From assembly GCF_009569385.1 (NCBI RefSeq), contig NZ_WBOF01000003.1, positions 434,001 through 498,000 of the forward strand: a stretch of DNA of 64,000 nucleotides, in the 5' to 3' direction. Positions 25,455-33,843 of the stretch are shown here, piece after piece. The notes under the pieces were generated by a model, which saw only the letters and a list, made by a program, of their open reading frames with translations, had not been told where the DNA came from and made no database searches. The DNA comes from Streptomyces kaniharaensis (GTDB lineage Bacteria > Actinomycetota > Actinomycetes > Streptomycetales > Streptomycetaceae). The stretch's first letter is position 1. Each line of letters begins with the position of its first letter. Position numbers and translations under genes: made by a program.

Positions 25455-26204
25455 TCAGCGGCTGGTGGCGGCCGGGTGGTGCTCGCCGTGCGGGACCACG
25501 ACGTCCTCGGCGGCGGCAGCGGCGGGGCGGCCGAACAGCACGGCGACTAGGGCGACGCCGACCACCACGCCGACGAGCTGGGCGGCGACGAACGGCAGCA
25601 CGGAGGAGGGCGCGATGCCGGCGAAGGTGTCGGTGAACGCGCGGCCGACCGTCACGGCGGGGTTGGCGAAGCTGGTGCTGGAGGTGAACCAGTAGGCGGC
25701 GCCGATGTAGGAGGCGACCGCGACCGGGGCGAAGTGCGCGCGGCCGGTGCGGGCCAGGCCGAAGATCAGCAGGATGAGCCCGGCGGTGGCGACGACCTCG
25801 CCCAGCCACAGGTGCGGGGCGAAGCGGGCGTCGGTGGACCAGGCAACGAGCGGCTCGGCGAACATCGCGTCGGCCAGCACCGCCCCGCCGATCGCGCCGA
25901 GGATCTGGGCGGGCAGGTAGGCGGCGGCCTCGCGCAGGGTCGGGCCCTCGCCGTCGCGCCGGCCGGTCCACCACGCGGCCAGGGTGACCACGGGGTTGAA
26001 GTGCGCGCCGGAGACCGGGCCGAGCAGCGCGATCAGCACGCCGAGGCCGAACACGGTGGCCAGGGAGTTGGCCAGCAGCTGCACGCCGACGTCCTGGGAC
26101 AGCTTGGTGGCCTGGATGCCGGAGCCGACCACCACGGCGACCAGCGCGCCGGTGCCGACGAACTCGACCGCCGCGCGGCGGGGAAGCGGGGCTATCTCGG
26201 TCAT
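25455..26204 (-). CDS. Aquaporin-family channel in arsenic operon (AqpS-like)
   Basis: The 249-residue MIP channel has six hydrophobic segments and two NPA-type loops, HFNPVVT (residues 69-75) and FANPAVT (179-185). The first box reads NPV. The second is followed by Val184 instead of the Arg that normally completes the selectivity filter, which widens the pore. From memory, the arsenite/organoarsenical channel AqpS of Sinorhizobium also has Val there. It probably lets arsenite made by ArsC leave by diffusion, replacing an ArsB/Acr3 pump. The start overlaps the arsR stop by four bases. Confidence 0.88.
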   Translation of the reverse strand: MTEIAPLPRRAAVEFVGTGALVAVVVGSGIQATKLSQDVGVQLLANSLATVFGLGVLIALLGPVSGAHFNPVVTLAAWWTGRRDGEGPTLREAAAYLPAQILGAIGGAVLADAMFAEPLVAWSTDARFAPHLWLGEVVATAGLILLIFGLARTGRAHFAPVAVASYIGAAYWFTSSTSFANPAVTVGRAFTDTFAGIAPSSVLPFVAAQLVGVVVGVALVAVLFGRPAAAAAEDVVVPHGEHHPAATSR

Positions 26205-26587
26205 CTCGCACCGCCTGCCGAGACGGTGGCGGCCGGGGCCTGGAGCAGAGCGGACAGCTTGGCCAGCGCGGCGGGCAGCACCCAGTAGTAGACCCAGGTG
26301 CCGCGCCGCTCGGAGCCGACGAGTCCGGCCTCGCGCAGCACCTTCAAGTGGTGGGAGATGGTCGGCTGGGAGACATCGAAGGGGCCGGTCAGGTCGCAGA
26401 CGCAGGCCTCGCCGCCCTCGTGCGAGGCGATCAGCGACAGCAGCCGCAGCCGGACCGGGTCCGACAGAGCCTTGAACATCTTCGCCAGGTCGGCGGCGGA
26501 TTCCTCGCCCAGGGGCTCGCGGACCATTGGCGAGCAGCACGCCACCGCGTCGTCCTGACCGAGCACCGGCAATTCCAGATTCGACAT
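26201..26587 (-). CDS. arsR: ArsR/SmtB-family repressor
   Basis: The 128-residue winged-helix repressor contains FKALSDPVRLRLLSLIASHE and the metal-binding helix segment ACVCDLTGPF (Cys62, Cys64), followed by SQPTISHHLKVLREAGLV. ELCVC-type cysteines bind As(III) and release DNA. Cys17-Cys18 could be an extra ligand. No Shine-Dalgarno is visible before the ATG, suggesting leaderless translation. It heads the aquaporin-arsC unit and is divergent from arsI. Confidence 0.93.
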   Translation of the reverse strand: MSNLELPVLGQDDAVACCSPMVREPLGEESAADLAKMFKALSDPVRLRLLSLIASHEGGEACVCDLTGPFDVSQPTISHHLKVLREAGLVGSERRGTWVYYWVLPAALAKLSALLQAPAATVSAGGAR

Positions 26588-26675
26588 ACGTCTATGTTGA
26601 CAGCCATCTATTCAGAGAGGCAAGCTTACTGTATCGACAGACGTCGAAACAAGACCTCGGATCGGGGAGACCGCC
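26588..26675. promoter_or_regulatory. Divergent arsR/arsI control region
   Basis: This 88-bp AT-richer gap must hold both promoters. It contains a consensus TTGACA (26597-26602), a direct repeat TCTAT spaced 16 bp (26591 and 26607) and a dyad TCGAC-AGAC-GTCGA (26634-26647). Any of these could be the ArsR operator. I cannot decide which from sequence alone. Confidence 0.55.
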
Positions 26676-27092
26676 ATGTCCCGCGTTCAGCTCGCCCTGC
26701 GCGTCGCCAACCTCGAAGGCTCCATCGCCTTCTACTCCAAGCTCTTCAACGCCGAGCCGGCCAAGCGCCGTCCCGGCTACGCCAACTTCGCCATCACCGA
26801 GCCCCCGCTCAAGCTCGTCCTCATCGAGGGCGAGACCGACCAGGACACCCGCCTCGACCACCTCGGCGTCGAGGTCGAGAGCGCCGAGCAGGTCACCGCC
26901 GCTACCACCCGCCTCAAGGACGCCGGCCTGGCCACCTTCGAGGAGAACGACACCTCCTGCTGCTACGCGCTCCAGGACAAGACGTGGGTGACCGGCCCGG
27001 GCAAGGAACCCTGGGAGGTCTACGTCGTCAAGGCCGACGCCGACACGCTCGGCAAGAGCACTGCGGTGCCGGACGCCTGCTGCGGCAGCTGA
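26676..27092 (+). CDS. arsI: ArsI/CadI-type VOC dioxygenase (C-As lyase-like)
   Basis: The 138-residue vicinal-oxygen-chelate protein has likely Fe(II) ligands Gln5, His62 and Glu114. A vicinal cysteine pair Cys95-Cys96 (NDTSCCYALQ) in ArsI binds trivalent methylarsenical substrate. A second CCGS tail at the C-terminus is also typical of ArsI/CadI. ArsI cleaves the C-As bond of methylarsenite, giving arsenite. The start ATG follows GGGGAG. Placement opposite arsR shows arsenic control. Confidence 0.9.
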   Translation: MSRVQLALRVANLEGSIAFYSKLFNAEPAKRRPGYANFAITEPPLKLVLIEGETDQDTRLDHLGVEVESAEQVTAATTRLKDAGLATFEENDTSCCYALQDKTWVTGPGKEPWEVYVVKADADTLGKSTAVPDACCGS

Positions 27093-27337
27093 GCGGCGTG
27101 TGGATTTGGCGGGGTGCTACTGAAAGCTCTCCGCCTGCCACACCAACCGCCCGGTCGCGTGCGGCTCGTCGGAGCAGTGGGTCTCCGGTTCGCGGGCTGC
27201 CACAAGCCGGGTGATGCTGGTGATGAAGCCCCCCGAGGTGTCTGCATCGGCACCCCTTGTCACGAGTGGCGGTCGGCGATACGCGGCCTGCCGCCGGGCG
27301 ATGGACGGGGTGGATCGGTCGATGGCGGGAGGTCGAC

Positions 27338-28717
27338 ATGGAAGCCTCAGCGCTGGAAGCGATGCGGACAACGCTCCGCGGGCCCGTCATCGGGCCACAG
27401 GACCCCGAGTACGACCGGGCCCGCACGATCTACAACGCGATGATCGACAAGCGCCCCGCGGCCATCGTGCGATGCGCCGACGCCGCCGATGTGATGGCCG
27501 CCGTCGACTTCCTCCGCGACAACGGTCCGGAGCTCGCCGTCATGGGCGGCGGGCACAGCGGGCCCGGCCTCGGCCTGGTCGACGACGGCGTGACCATCGA
27601 CCTGTCGCCGATGCGGTGGATGCGCGTGGACCCGGAAGCCCGGACCGCGCAGGCCGGCGGCGGGAGCCTGCTCGCGGACATCGACCACGCCACGCACGCT
27701 TTCGGCCTCGCCGTGCCCGCCGGCATCGTCTCCACCACGGGAGTCGGCGGTCTCACCCTCGGAGGCGGACACGGGTACCTCACCCGCAAGTACGGGCTGA
27801 CCGTGGACAACCTGCTGTCGGCGGACGTGGTCCTCGCCGACGGCAGCTTCGTCAGGGCGGACGAGGCGACCAACCCGGACCTGTTCTGGGCGCTGCGCGG
27901 CGGTGGCGGGAACTTCGGCGTCGTCACCTCCTTCACCTACCGGCTCCAACCGGTGGACACCGTGGGAATGGCGATCACCGTGTGGCCGATCGAGCGGACG
28001 CGTGAAGTGCTGGAGTGGTACCGGGAGTTTCTCCCGCAGGCGGGTGGGGATCTGTACGGCTTCGTCGCCCTGATCGTCGTCCCGCCCGGGCCTCCCTTCC
28101 CCGAGGAGATCCACCTGCAGAAGATGTGCGCCATCGTGTGGTGCTACACCGGCGACCCCGACCGGCTGGAGGAGGCCATCGCGCCGGTGGCCGAACCAGG
28201 CCGGCCCGCCTTCCGGTTCGCCACCCCGATGCCCTTCCCCGCACTGCAGAGCCTGTTCGACGAACTGATCCCGCCCGGACTGCAGTGGTACTGGCGCGGC
28301 GACTTCTTCGACCGCATCACCGACGAGGCCATCGACGTCCACCTGAAGTACGGCTCGAACATCCCGACCATGCTGTCCACCATGCACCTGTACCCGGTCG
28401 ACGGCGCAGCCCACCAGGTCGGCACGGACGACACCGCCTTCAGCTACCGCGACGCCACCTGGTCCGGCGTCATCGGCGGCATCGACCCCGACCCCGCCAA
28501 TGCCGCCACCGTCCGGCAGTGGTGCATCGACTACTGGCAGGACCTGCACCCCCACTCCATGGGCGGCACCTACGTGAACTTCCTCGGCAGCGGCGAGGGA
28601 ACCGATCGGGTCCAGGCCGCCTACCGCGACCACTACCAGCGGCTCGCGCAGGTCAAAGCCGCGTACGATCCCGACAACCTCTTCCACGTCAACCAGAACA
28701 TCCGGCCCGCCCGGTAG
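27338..28717 (+). CDS. FAD-dependent oxidoreductase, berberine-bridge/PCMH type
   Basis: The 459-residue flavoenzyme has a PCMH FAD-binding domain: ELAVMGGGHSGPGLGLVDDG with the His73 attachment site, STTGVGGLTLGGGHGYLTRK and LFWALRGGGGNFGVVTSF. The C-terminal BBE segment is YDPDNLFHVNQNIRP. The GVGGLTLGGGHG region often supplies a second (cysteinyl) FAD link, but no cysteine is in that loop, so FAD is probably mono-covalent. Members oxidise sugars, alkaloids or polyketides. The ATG has GGGAGG 5 nt upstream. No biosynthetic cluster surrounds it. Confidence 0.9.
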   Translation: MEASALEAMRTTLRGPVIGPQDPEYDRARTIYNAMIDKRPAAIVRCADAADVMAAVDFLRDNGPELAVMGGGHSGPGLGLVDDGVTIDLSPMRWMRVDPEARTAQAGGGSLLADIDHATHAFGLAVPAGIVSTTGVGGLTLGGGHGYLTRKYGLTVDNLLSADVVLADGSFVRADEATNPDLFWALRGGGGNFGVVTSFTYRLQPVDTVGMAITVWPIERTREVLEWYREFLPQAGGDLYGFVALIVVPPGPPFPEEIHLQKMCAIVWCYTGDPDRLEEAIAPVAEPGRPAFRFATPMPFPALQSLFDELIPPGLQWYWRGDFFDRITDEAIDVHLKYGSNIPTMLSTMHLYPVDGAAHQVGTDDTAFSYRDATWSGVIGGIDPDPANAATVRQWCIDYWQDLHPHSMGGTYVNFLGSGEGTDRVQAAYRDHYQRLAQVKAAYDPDNLFHVNQNIRPAR

Positions 28718-28817
28718 CCGGACCGCGACCCACGACGTCTCCTTCAGAGACGGCGCTCCCTGGCCGAGTAGTTCGCGTGGCCCCTGCCAGGATTCCAGTG
28801 CCCGTCGACGCGGACCT

Positions 28818-29378
28818 CTACGTCCTCGGGAACAGCTCTCGGACCCGGTCCGCGACGATCCCCGGCTGCTCGGCCTGGATGAAGTGACCCGAGTCGACCG
28901 TTTCGAACCTGCCGTCGGGCAGCGTCTCGGCCCAACGCCGCTGGTGCTCGGCCAATGCGGCGTGGTGCCGTTCCCGGCCCTTCTCGGGGCGGGACGCCGA
29001 GAGCAGGACGGTACGGCACGTCGGCAGGCCGGGCGGCTCAGCACGGAAGCGGGGAATGGCCTCGGCCACGGCCTTGAACTCCTTCCTCGTCTGCGCGATG
29101 CCGGCCGGGACGAAGTCCTCGGCGAGCATGGTCGCGTAGGTGTCCGGAGGGAAGACGCGGCGGACGTTCCCGCTGGCCATGCGGGCCAGCGGGCGGAGCC
29201 TGACCAGAGCCTGCGTCACGCCCAGTGCCCGGTCGACGTTCGCGGCGGTCTGCTCGAAGGTATCGTAGACGGGCGAGCTCTCGGGTGTCGGATCGAGCAG
29301 CAGCAGCCCCGCAGCCGCGGCCCCAGCCTCTCCACGGCGCGGCGCGCGACCAGGCCACCCATGCTGTGTGCGACGAGT
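28818..29378 (-). pseudogene. Alpha/beta hydrolase remnant, 5'-truncated and frameshifted
   Basis: The frame read from 29378 gives GWRLVAHSMGGLVARRAVER, the nucleophile elbow of an alpha/beta hydrolase. It then shifts by one base near 29305-29315, where CTGCGGGG appears in place of an expected CTGGCGGGG. The rest, GLLLLDPTPESSPVYDTFEQ through the catalytic-His region VDSGHFIQAEQPG, lies in another frame to the stop. Everything before the elbow, including the oxyanion strand, is missing. The sequence breaks into the oppositely oriented regulator gene. Two independent lesions make this a clear pseudogene. Confidence 0.85.
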
Positions 29379-29909
29379 CTCCACCCGGTGCGCCTGCGCG
29401 TGGTCCACGCGCTCTCCGGCGGCCGAGTGCTCACCACCGCCCAGCTGTGCGAGCGCATGCCAGAGGTGCCGAAGGTGACCATGTACCGGCACGTCGCCCT
29501 GCTCGCCGAGGCGGGCTTCCTGGAGGTGGCCGACGAGCAGCGGGTGCGCGGCGCCGTCGAACGGCACTACCGGCTCCGCCAGAACCGCCCCGCCGTCGAC
29601 ACCGACGCTGCCGCCGCGATGACGCCGGAGGACCACCGCCGGGGCTTCGCCGCCGCTATGGCCGTGCTGATCGCGGAGTTCAACGCCTACCTCGACCGCG
29701 ACGGCGCCGACCCGGTTGCCGACGGGGTCTCCTACCGCCAGGGCACCCTCTGGCTCAGCCCGGACGAACTCGCCCAGATGACAAGTGAGTTGCTTGCGAT
29801 ACTGGACCCCTGGCTCGCCAACCGGCCCGCACCGGGCCGCGCACCCTACCTGCTCAGTCCCGTCCGCTTCCCCGTCGGTCCGACATCCCCGGGCGAGGAG
29901 CAGACCTGA
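29361..29909 (+). CDS. ArsR-like helix-turn-helix regulator, 5' end replaced by hydrolase sequence
   Basis: The 182-residue reading starts at an ATG borrowed from the antisense of the hydrolase remnant (MLCATS), then runs into HPVRLRVVHALSGGRVLTTA and VTMYRHVALLAEAGFLEV. This is a winged helix of the ArsR/HTH_20 type. A longer effector domain follows. Family members have about 10-20 more residues before HPVRLR, so the native start is lost. Whether the fused start is translated is uncertain: no ribosome site precedes it. It may be a pseudogene. Confidence 0.65.
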   Translation: MLCATSLHPVRLRVVHALSGGRVLTTAQLCERMPEVPKVTMYRHVALLAEAGFLEVADEQRVRGAVERHYRLRQNRPAVDTDAAAAMTPEDHRRGFAAAMAVLIAEFNAYLDRDGADPVADGVSYRQGTLWLSPDELAQMTSELLAILDPWLANRPAPGRAPYLLSPVRFPVGPTSPGEEQT

Positions 29910-30119
29910 GAAGCGAGCTCGGTTCCGCGTCCGGCCAAGGTGAGTCCCCGCGGGCTGACGCCGGGCAGCGGCCCGGGCGGGTTGCAGCCGGCCAAACCGG
30001 TTCTCCGGACAACGACCAGCCGTCTGCCGCAGCGGACGACAGGCTGAACTGCGCCGCGGGGGCTCGACGGCCGGTGGTGAGTTCCGGTACTTCCCAGGGC
30101 AGTTCGGTCCCGTGGGTCA

Positions 30120-30338
30120 CTACTCGAAGGAGTCTCGTACGACCCGCTCGGCCGCCTCTTCCGCGGCCGCGTCGGGCGACAGCTCGTCGAGCGTGTCCAG
30201 ATCGGTGTCCTCGCTGAGCTCGGTCTCCCACGCGGCGGCCAGCTGCTCCTGCCGCTCGCGTGGCTGCGCCCGCACCTTGTCGCGGCTGGCCGGGCTGAGA
30301 GCGTTGAGGAAGCGGTGGAGTTCGTCGTCGGCGGGCAT
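30120..30338 (-). CDS. Hypothetical acidic protein, 72 aa
   Basis: The small soluble helical protein starts MPADDELHRFLNALSPASRD and ends in an acidic helix (DTLDELSPDAAAEEAAERVV). GGAAGG precedes the ATG by 5 nt, which is why this start is chosen over one 16 codons upstream. No family is recognised. It sits among decayed genes and may itself be unused. Confidence 0.5.
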   Translation of the reverse strand: MPADDELHRFLNALSPASRDKVRAQPRERQEQLAAAWETELSEDTDLDTLDELSPDAAAEEAAERVVRDSFE

Positions 30339-30528
30339 GAGGGCCTTCCAGAGTGCGGGGGTTCGGTTCACGGGGCCCGTGATCACCGGCGGGTGTTCCG
30401 CGGAATGGGGGCGGAGCAGGTGCGGGAGTCACCCGAGCGGGGGGCATGCCTGCTCCGCGGACCCCCTCCACATGCCGCGCCAGGTCGCAACTGCCGCCCG
30501 ATCGCAGCATCTCGGAGAGGACCCGTTC

Positions 30529-30826
30529 CTAGCCGGTCACCATGGCGAACACCGGGTAGACCTTCGGCTGCACGTTCGGAACGCCGAGCTCACGCAGGAT
30601 CGGGATGATGATCTCACCGAACCGCTGGAAGGCCTCCTCCGACTCCCAGACGTCGACGACGAACCAGCCGGTGGGAGTAGGACCGGCGGTGTGCGAAATG
30701 AGGCCGGGTACGGGCCAGTCGGCGGGGCTCTTGACCGGGCCGCGCCCGCCGGTCACAGCGTCCGCACTCTGCTCGTACTGGGGCCTGGGTCATACCCGAG
30801 ATCTCGAAGACTGCGGCGATCGCCAT
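30529..30826 (-). pseudogene. Frameshifted small alpha/beta-barrel-like protein gene
   Basis: The first frame gives MAIAAVFEISGMTQA. After a run of four C (GGGG on the plus strand at 30780-30783) the reading continues one base out as QYEQSADAVTGGRGPVKSP, then GWFVVDVWESEEAFQRFGE to the stop. Removing one C restores a continuous 98-residue protein resembling small dimeric alpha/beta-barrel (antibiotic monooxygenase-like) proteins. Either a true one-base insertion or an assembly error would explain it. Neighbouring genes are also broken, which favours decay. Confidence 0.8.
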
Positions 30827-30970
30827 GGTGAACTCCGTTTCAGGTGGATGCGGTCCCGTCCAGTCGATCACCGTGGTGGGCAACGTACGAGCCAGCCTGG
30901 GCCAAACGGGCGCCGTGGCTCTGCCGCCTCCGACCCCCGGGCAGCACACGTCCCCGGTCGCAACACCCGC

Positions 30971-31380
30971 TCAGGGATCACACAGGTCACGGACGAACGC
31001 CCGCAGCGCCGCGCCGATCGCCTTCGGCGCTCCTGCACGAAGTGATTGCCGGGCGCCGTGACCTCCCGCTGCTTCGGCCAGCTGCGTGCGAACTCCAGGG
31101 CGGGGCCGGTCAGCAGCGCCGCCGGCTCGGCCGACACCAGTAGCTTGGGCACGTCGCTGCTGGCCAGCCAGCGGCCGTACGACTCCACCAGCGCGACCAC
31201 GTCCGCCGGCTGCCCGTCGATCGGCAGTTTCCCGCGGCCACACCAGCGTCGGCACCCGGGACCGTGGCGTCGGGAACGGCGCGCGGTACACGGCCATCTC
31301 CTCCTCGCCCAGCTCGCGCAGCACGCCACCCGGCAGGACGGTCTCGACGAAGAAGTTCCCGGACGGCCCGTTCCGGTACG
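30971..31380 (-). pseudogene. Haloalkane dehalogenase C-terminal remnant
   Basis: The reading starts abruptly at YRNGPSGNFFVETVLPGGVL, continues LRELGEEEMAVYRAPFPTP and VPTLVWPRE, then shifts one base (an extra A in CGGGAAACTG). The next frame gives LPIDGQPADVVALVESYGRW and GNHFVQE, which includes the catalytic His of DhaA/LinB-type enzymes. It then returns to the first frame for PKAIGAALRAFVRDL. The N-terminal half, with the nucleophile Asp and halide Trp, is absent. Truncation plus two shifts make this a relic. It ends against the next methyltransferase gene. Confidence 0.85.
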
Positions 31381-31415
31381 GGCCGCCCTCGCGCCGAGGA
31401 CCGGACGGCGCCGCT

Positions 31416-32267
31416 CTACGGCTTGCGGGCCAGCCCCGCGTAGGACGCCACGTCGTGGTCCGCCAGCGCCGGCTCGTCGTCCAGCTCCGGGTACCAGCGG
31501 TTGACCAGCGCGACGCCGGGCTCGTCCAGCTCCAGCCCGTCGAAGAAGCGCTCGACCGCGGCGCGGGGGCGCAGGTGGTTCTCGATCCCGGCCTCGGAGT
31601 ACCGCCGGGAGCCGACGGACACCAGCTCGGGTATCGAGTCGGCGGTGCCGGCGGCCAGGGCGAGGTAGCTGCCGGACGGGAGGGCGTCGAGGATCTTGCG
31701 GACGGGCGGGTGCGCGGCCTCGTCGGAGAGGAAGTGCACGAGGTTGACCAGCATGACGGCGATCGGCCGGGTGAAGTCCAGGGTGCCGGTGACCGCCGGG
31801 TCGGCGAGGAAGCGCTCGGGCTCGCGGAAGTCGCCCTCGACGTACGCGGTGCGGCCCTCGGGAGCGCTGGTGAGCAGGGCGCGCGAGTGGGCGAGGACGA
31901 TCGGGTCGTTGTCGACGTAGACGACCCGGCAGGTCGGGTCGACGGACTGGGCGACCTCGTGCAGGTTGGGCGTGGTGGGGATGCCGGTGCCGATGTCGAG
32001 GAACTGGCGGATGCCGTGGGTCTCGGCGAGGCGGCGGGTCATCCGGTGCATGACGGCGCGGGACGCGCGGGTGGCGGTGCGCGAGCCGGGCCACTCGGCG
32101 AGGATCCGGTCGCCGACCTCGCGGTCCACCGGGAAGTTGGTCTTGCCGCCCAGCATGTAGTCGTAGACGCGGGCGGGGTGCGCACGGTCCGTCCGCAGGT
32201 CGACCGACGGCATCGGCTCCGACCCGGTCCGGCTCAGCCATTCGCCGGCTTCGTCGCGCTCCACCAT
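31416..32267 (-). CDS. SAM-dependent methyltransferase, DUF574 type (copy 1)
   Basis: The 283-residue protein has the family start HPARVYDYMLGGKTNFPVDR and motif I QFLDIGTGIPTTPNLHEVAQ, followed by VVYVDNDPIVLAHSRALL. This large actinomycete family is often paired with regulators, and its substrate is unknown. The ATG at 32267 has GGGGAGG 5 nt upstream. A second member lies about 5 kb away on the other strand, with the same core blocks but an otherwise divergent sequence. Confidence 0.88.
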   Translation of the reverse strand: MVERDEAGEWLSRTGSEPMPSVDLRTDRAHPARVYDYMLGGKTNFPVDREVGDRILAEWPGSRTATRASRAVMHRMTRRLAETHGIRQFLDIGTGIPTTPNLHEVAQSVDPTCRVVYVDNDPIVLAHSRALLTSAPEGRTAYVEGDFREPERFLADPAVTGTLDFTRPIAVMLVNLVHFLSDEAAHPPVRKILDALPSGSYLALAAGTADSIPELVSVGSRRYSEAGIENHLRPRAAVERFFDGLELDEPGVALVNRWYPELDDEPALADHDVASYAGLARKP

Positions 32268-32322
32268 GTTTCCTCCCCGTGTGGCGGTTTCGGCCCGTTC
32301 GGCCTCGAAAGATGACCGACCA

Positions 32323-33687
32323 TCAGCCGTTTCCGGACTGTACACGACCACCGGCTGTCCGGGGGCGGGAGTTCCGGATCGCACCCGTGAAGGCGGGGAC
32401 GCGCAACGCGGTGAAGGTGGCGAGCAGCGGGCCGAACGCGCAGAGCGTGACGTAGTACGGGATCACGCCGAGGTGGTGGTCGCCGTGCAGCCATTCGGCG
32501 AGCAGCGGGAAGGTGCCGCCGAAGGCCGCGATGGTGGCCGCGCTGACCACGCCGAGGCCGACCGCCCGTACGGCGGTGGGGAACAGCAGGCCGGTGAAGA
32601 CGTTGATGGTGCCGAGGACGGTAGCGACGAGCATCCCGAGGACGACGGCGACGAGTTGGAACGGCAGCCAGCCGTGCCGCAGCGCGGCGAGCAGCGGCAG
32701 GACCAGCACGGTGGTCAGCGCGAAGGCCGTCCGCATGACCGGCAGCAGCCCGACGCGGTCGGCGAGGACGCCGCTGAGCAGCATGGTGGCGAGCACCACC
32801 GCGAGCACCAGTGTCATGAAGGAGGCCGCTTCCTCCTTGCCGATCACGCCGTACGCGGCGGCGTACTGCGGCAGGTAGACCAGGGCGAAGTAGTAGCCGG
32901 TGGTGCCGCCAAGGGTGTGCAGGAAGACGGTGAGCACGGCCCAGCGGTGCCTGCGCAGCATGCCGAGGAACGGCGGGCGCCCGCCGCGGGCGTCCTCCCG
33001 GGTGCGGCGGAAGTCCTCGCTCTCCGGGGCGGTCCGCCGCACCCACACCGCCGTCAGGCCCAGCGCGGCGGCGACGACGAAGCCCCAGCGCCAACCACCG
33101 TTCGAGAGACCGGACTTGCCGAGGGTGTGGATCAGCAGGGTGAGCACGCCGTACGAGAGCAGCGAGCCCAGGATGGTGCCGCCATAGGAGACCGAGCTGA
33201 AGGCGAACCGGTGCCGGGGCGGGGCGGTCTCGGTCACGTACGCGGCCACCGTCGGGGTCTCGCCGCCGAAGGCGAGCCCCTGGACGATGCGCGCGGCGAC
33301 GGCGAGGACGGCCGCCCAGGCGCCGATGGTGTGCTGTCCCGGCAGCAGCGCGATCCCGAGGCTCGCGGCGGCGATGACCGACATGCTGAGCGTCAGCCCG
33401 AAGCGCCGCCCCCGGCTGTCGCTGAGCCGCCCGACCAGGAACGACCCGACCGGCCGCGCCACGAACCCGACCGCGAACCCGACGTACGCCGCCAGCAGCC
33501 CGCTGACGCCGCCCTTGCCGTGCCCGAACAGGTCCGCCGCGAAGTACGGCGCGAGGACGGCGTAGACGTTCCAGTCGAAGGACTCGACCACCGATCCCAC
33601 GGTGGCGGCCGCCAGTTCACGCCGTCGCCGGTCGGCCGCCGGCACGGCGTCGCGCAGCGTCACGGCTGCGGTCTGATCTGCTGTCAT
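32323..33687 (-). CDS. MFS transporter, metabolite:H+ symporter-like
   Basis: The 454-residue 12-helix transporter has the MHS-type start VGSVVESFDWNVYAVLAPYF and the loop VGRLSDSRGRRFGLTLSM (G-x-x-x-D-x-x-G-R-R/K). The sequence ARIVQGLAFGGETPTVAAYV is the typical helix-4/5 region. Such carriers take up organic acids, osmolytes or aromatic compounds with protons. The ATG at 33687 is the conserved start. The long open frame extending beyond it is antisense to the peptidase gene and is not coding. Confidence 0.88.
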   Translation of the reverse strand: MTADQTAAVTLRDAVPAADRRRRELAAATVGSVVESFDWNVYAVLAPYFAADLFGHGKGGVSGLLAAYVGFAVGFVARPVGSFLVGRLSDSRGRRFGLTLSMSVIAAASLGIALLPGQHTIGAWAAVLAVAARIVQGLAFGGETPTVAAYVTETAPPRHRFAFSSVSYGGTILGSLLSYGVLTLLIHTLGKSGLSNGGWRWGFVVAAALGLTAVWVRRTAPESEDFRRTREDARGGRPPFLGMLRRHRWAVLTVFLHTLGGTTGYYFALVYLPQYAAAYGVIGKEEAASFMTLVLAVVLATMLLSGVLADRVGLLPVMRTAFALTTVLVLPLLAALRHGWLPFQLVAVVLGMLVATVLGTINVFTGLLFPTAVRAVGLGVVSAATIAAFGGTFPLLAEWLHGDHHLGVIPYYVTLCAFGPLLATFTALRVPAFTGAIRNSRPRTAGGRVQSGNG

Positions 33688-33843
33688 GTCCTCAGAATGA
33701 CACCGGCGAGCAGGCGTTGGAATGCTCTTCGCCGCAACGGCCGTCCGGGATTCCTCGACTTCGTCCGCGTTCCACCCGGGCCTCGGGCCGCCGACGGGCC
33801 TCTCGGGACCCTCCTCATGCGATCGATGTCGCAGTCGGATGAT

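Noticed and set aside
29854..30510. A 218-codon minus-strand frame over the small acidic gene
   Set aside because: It is rich in Arg/Pro/Gly with no motif. The shorter 72-residue frame has better composition and a ribosome site.
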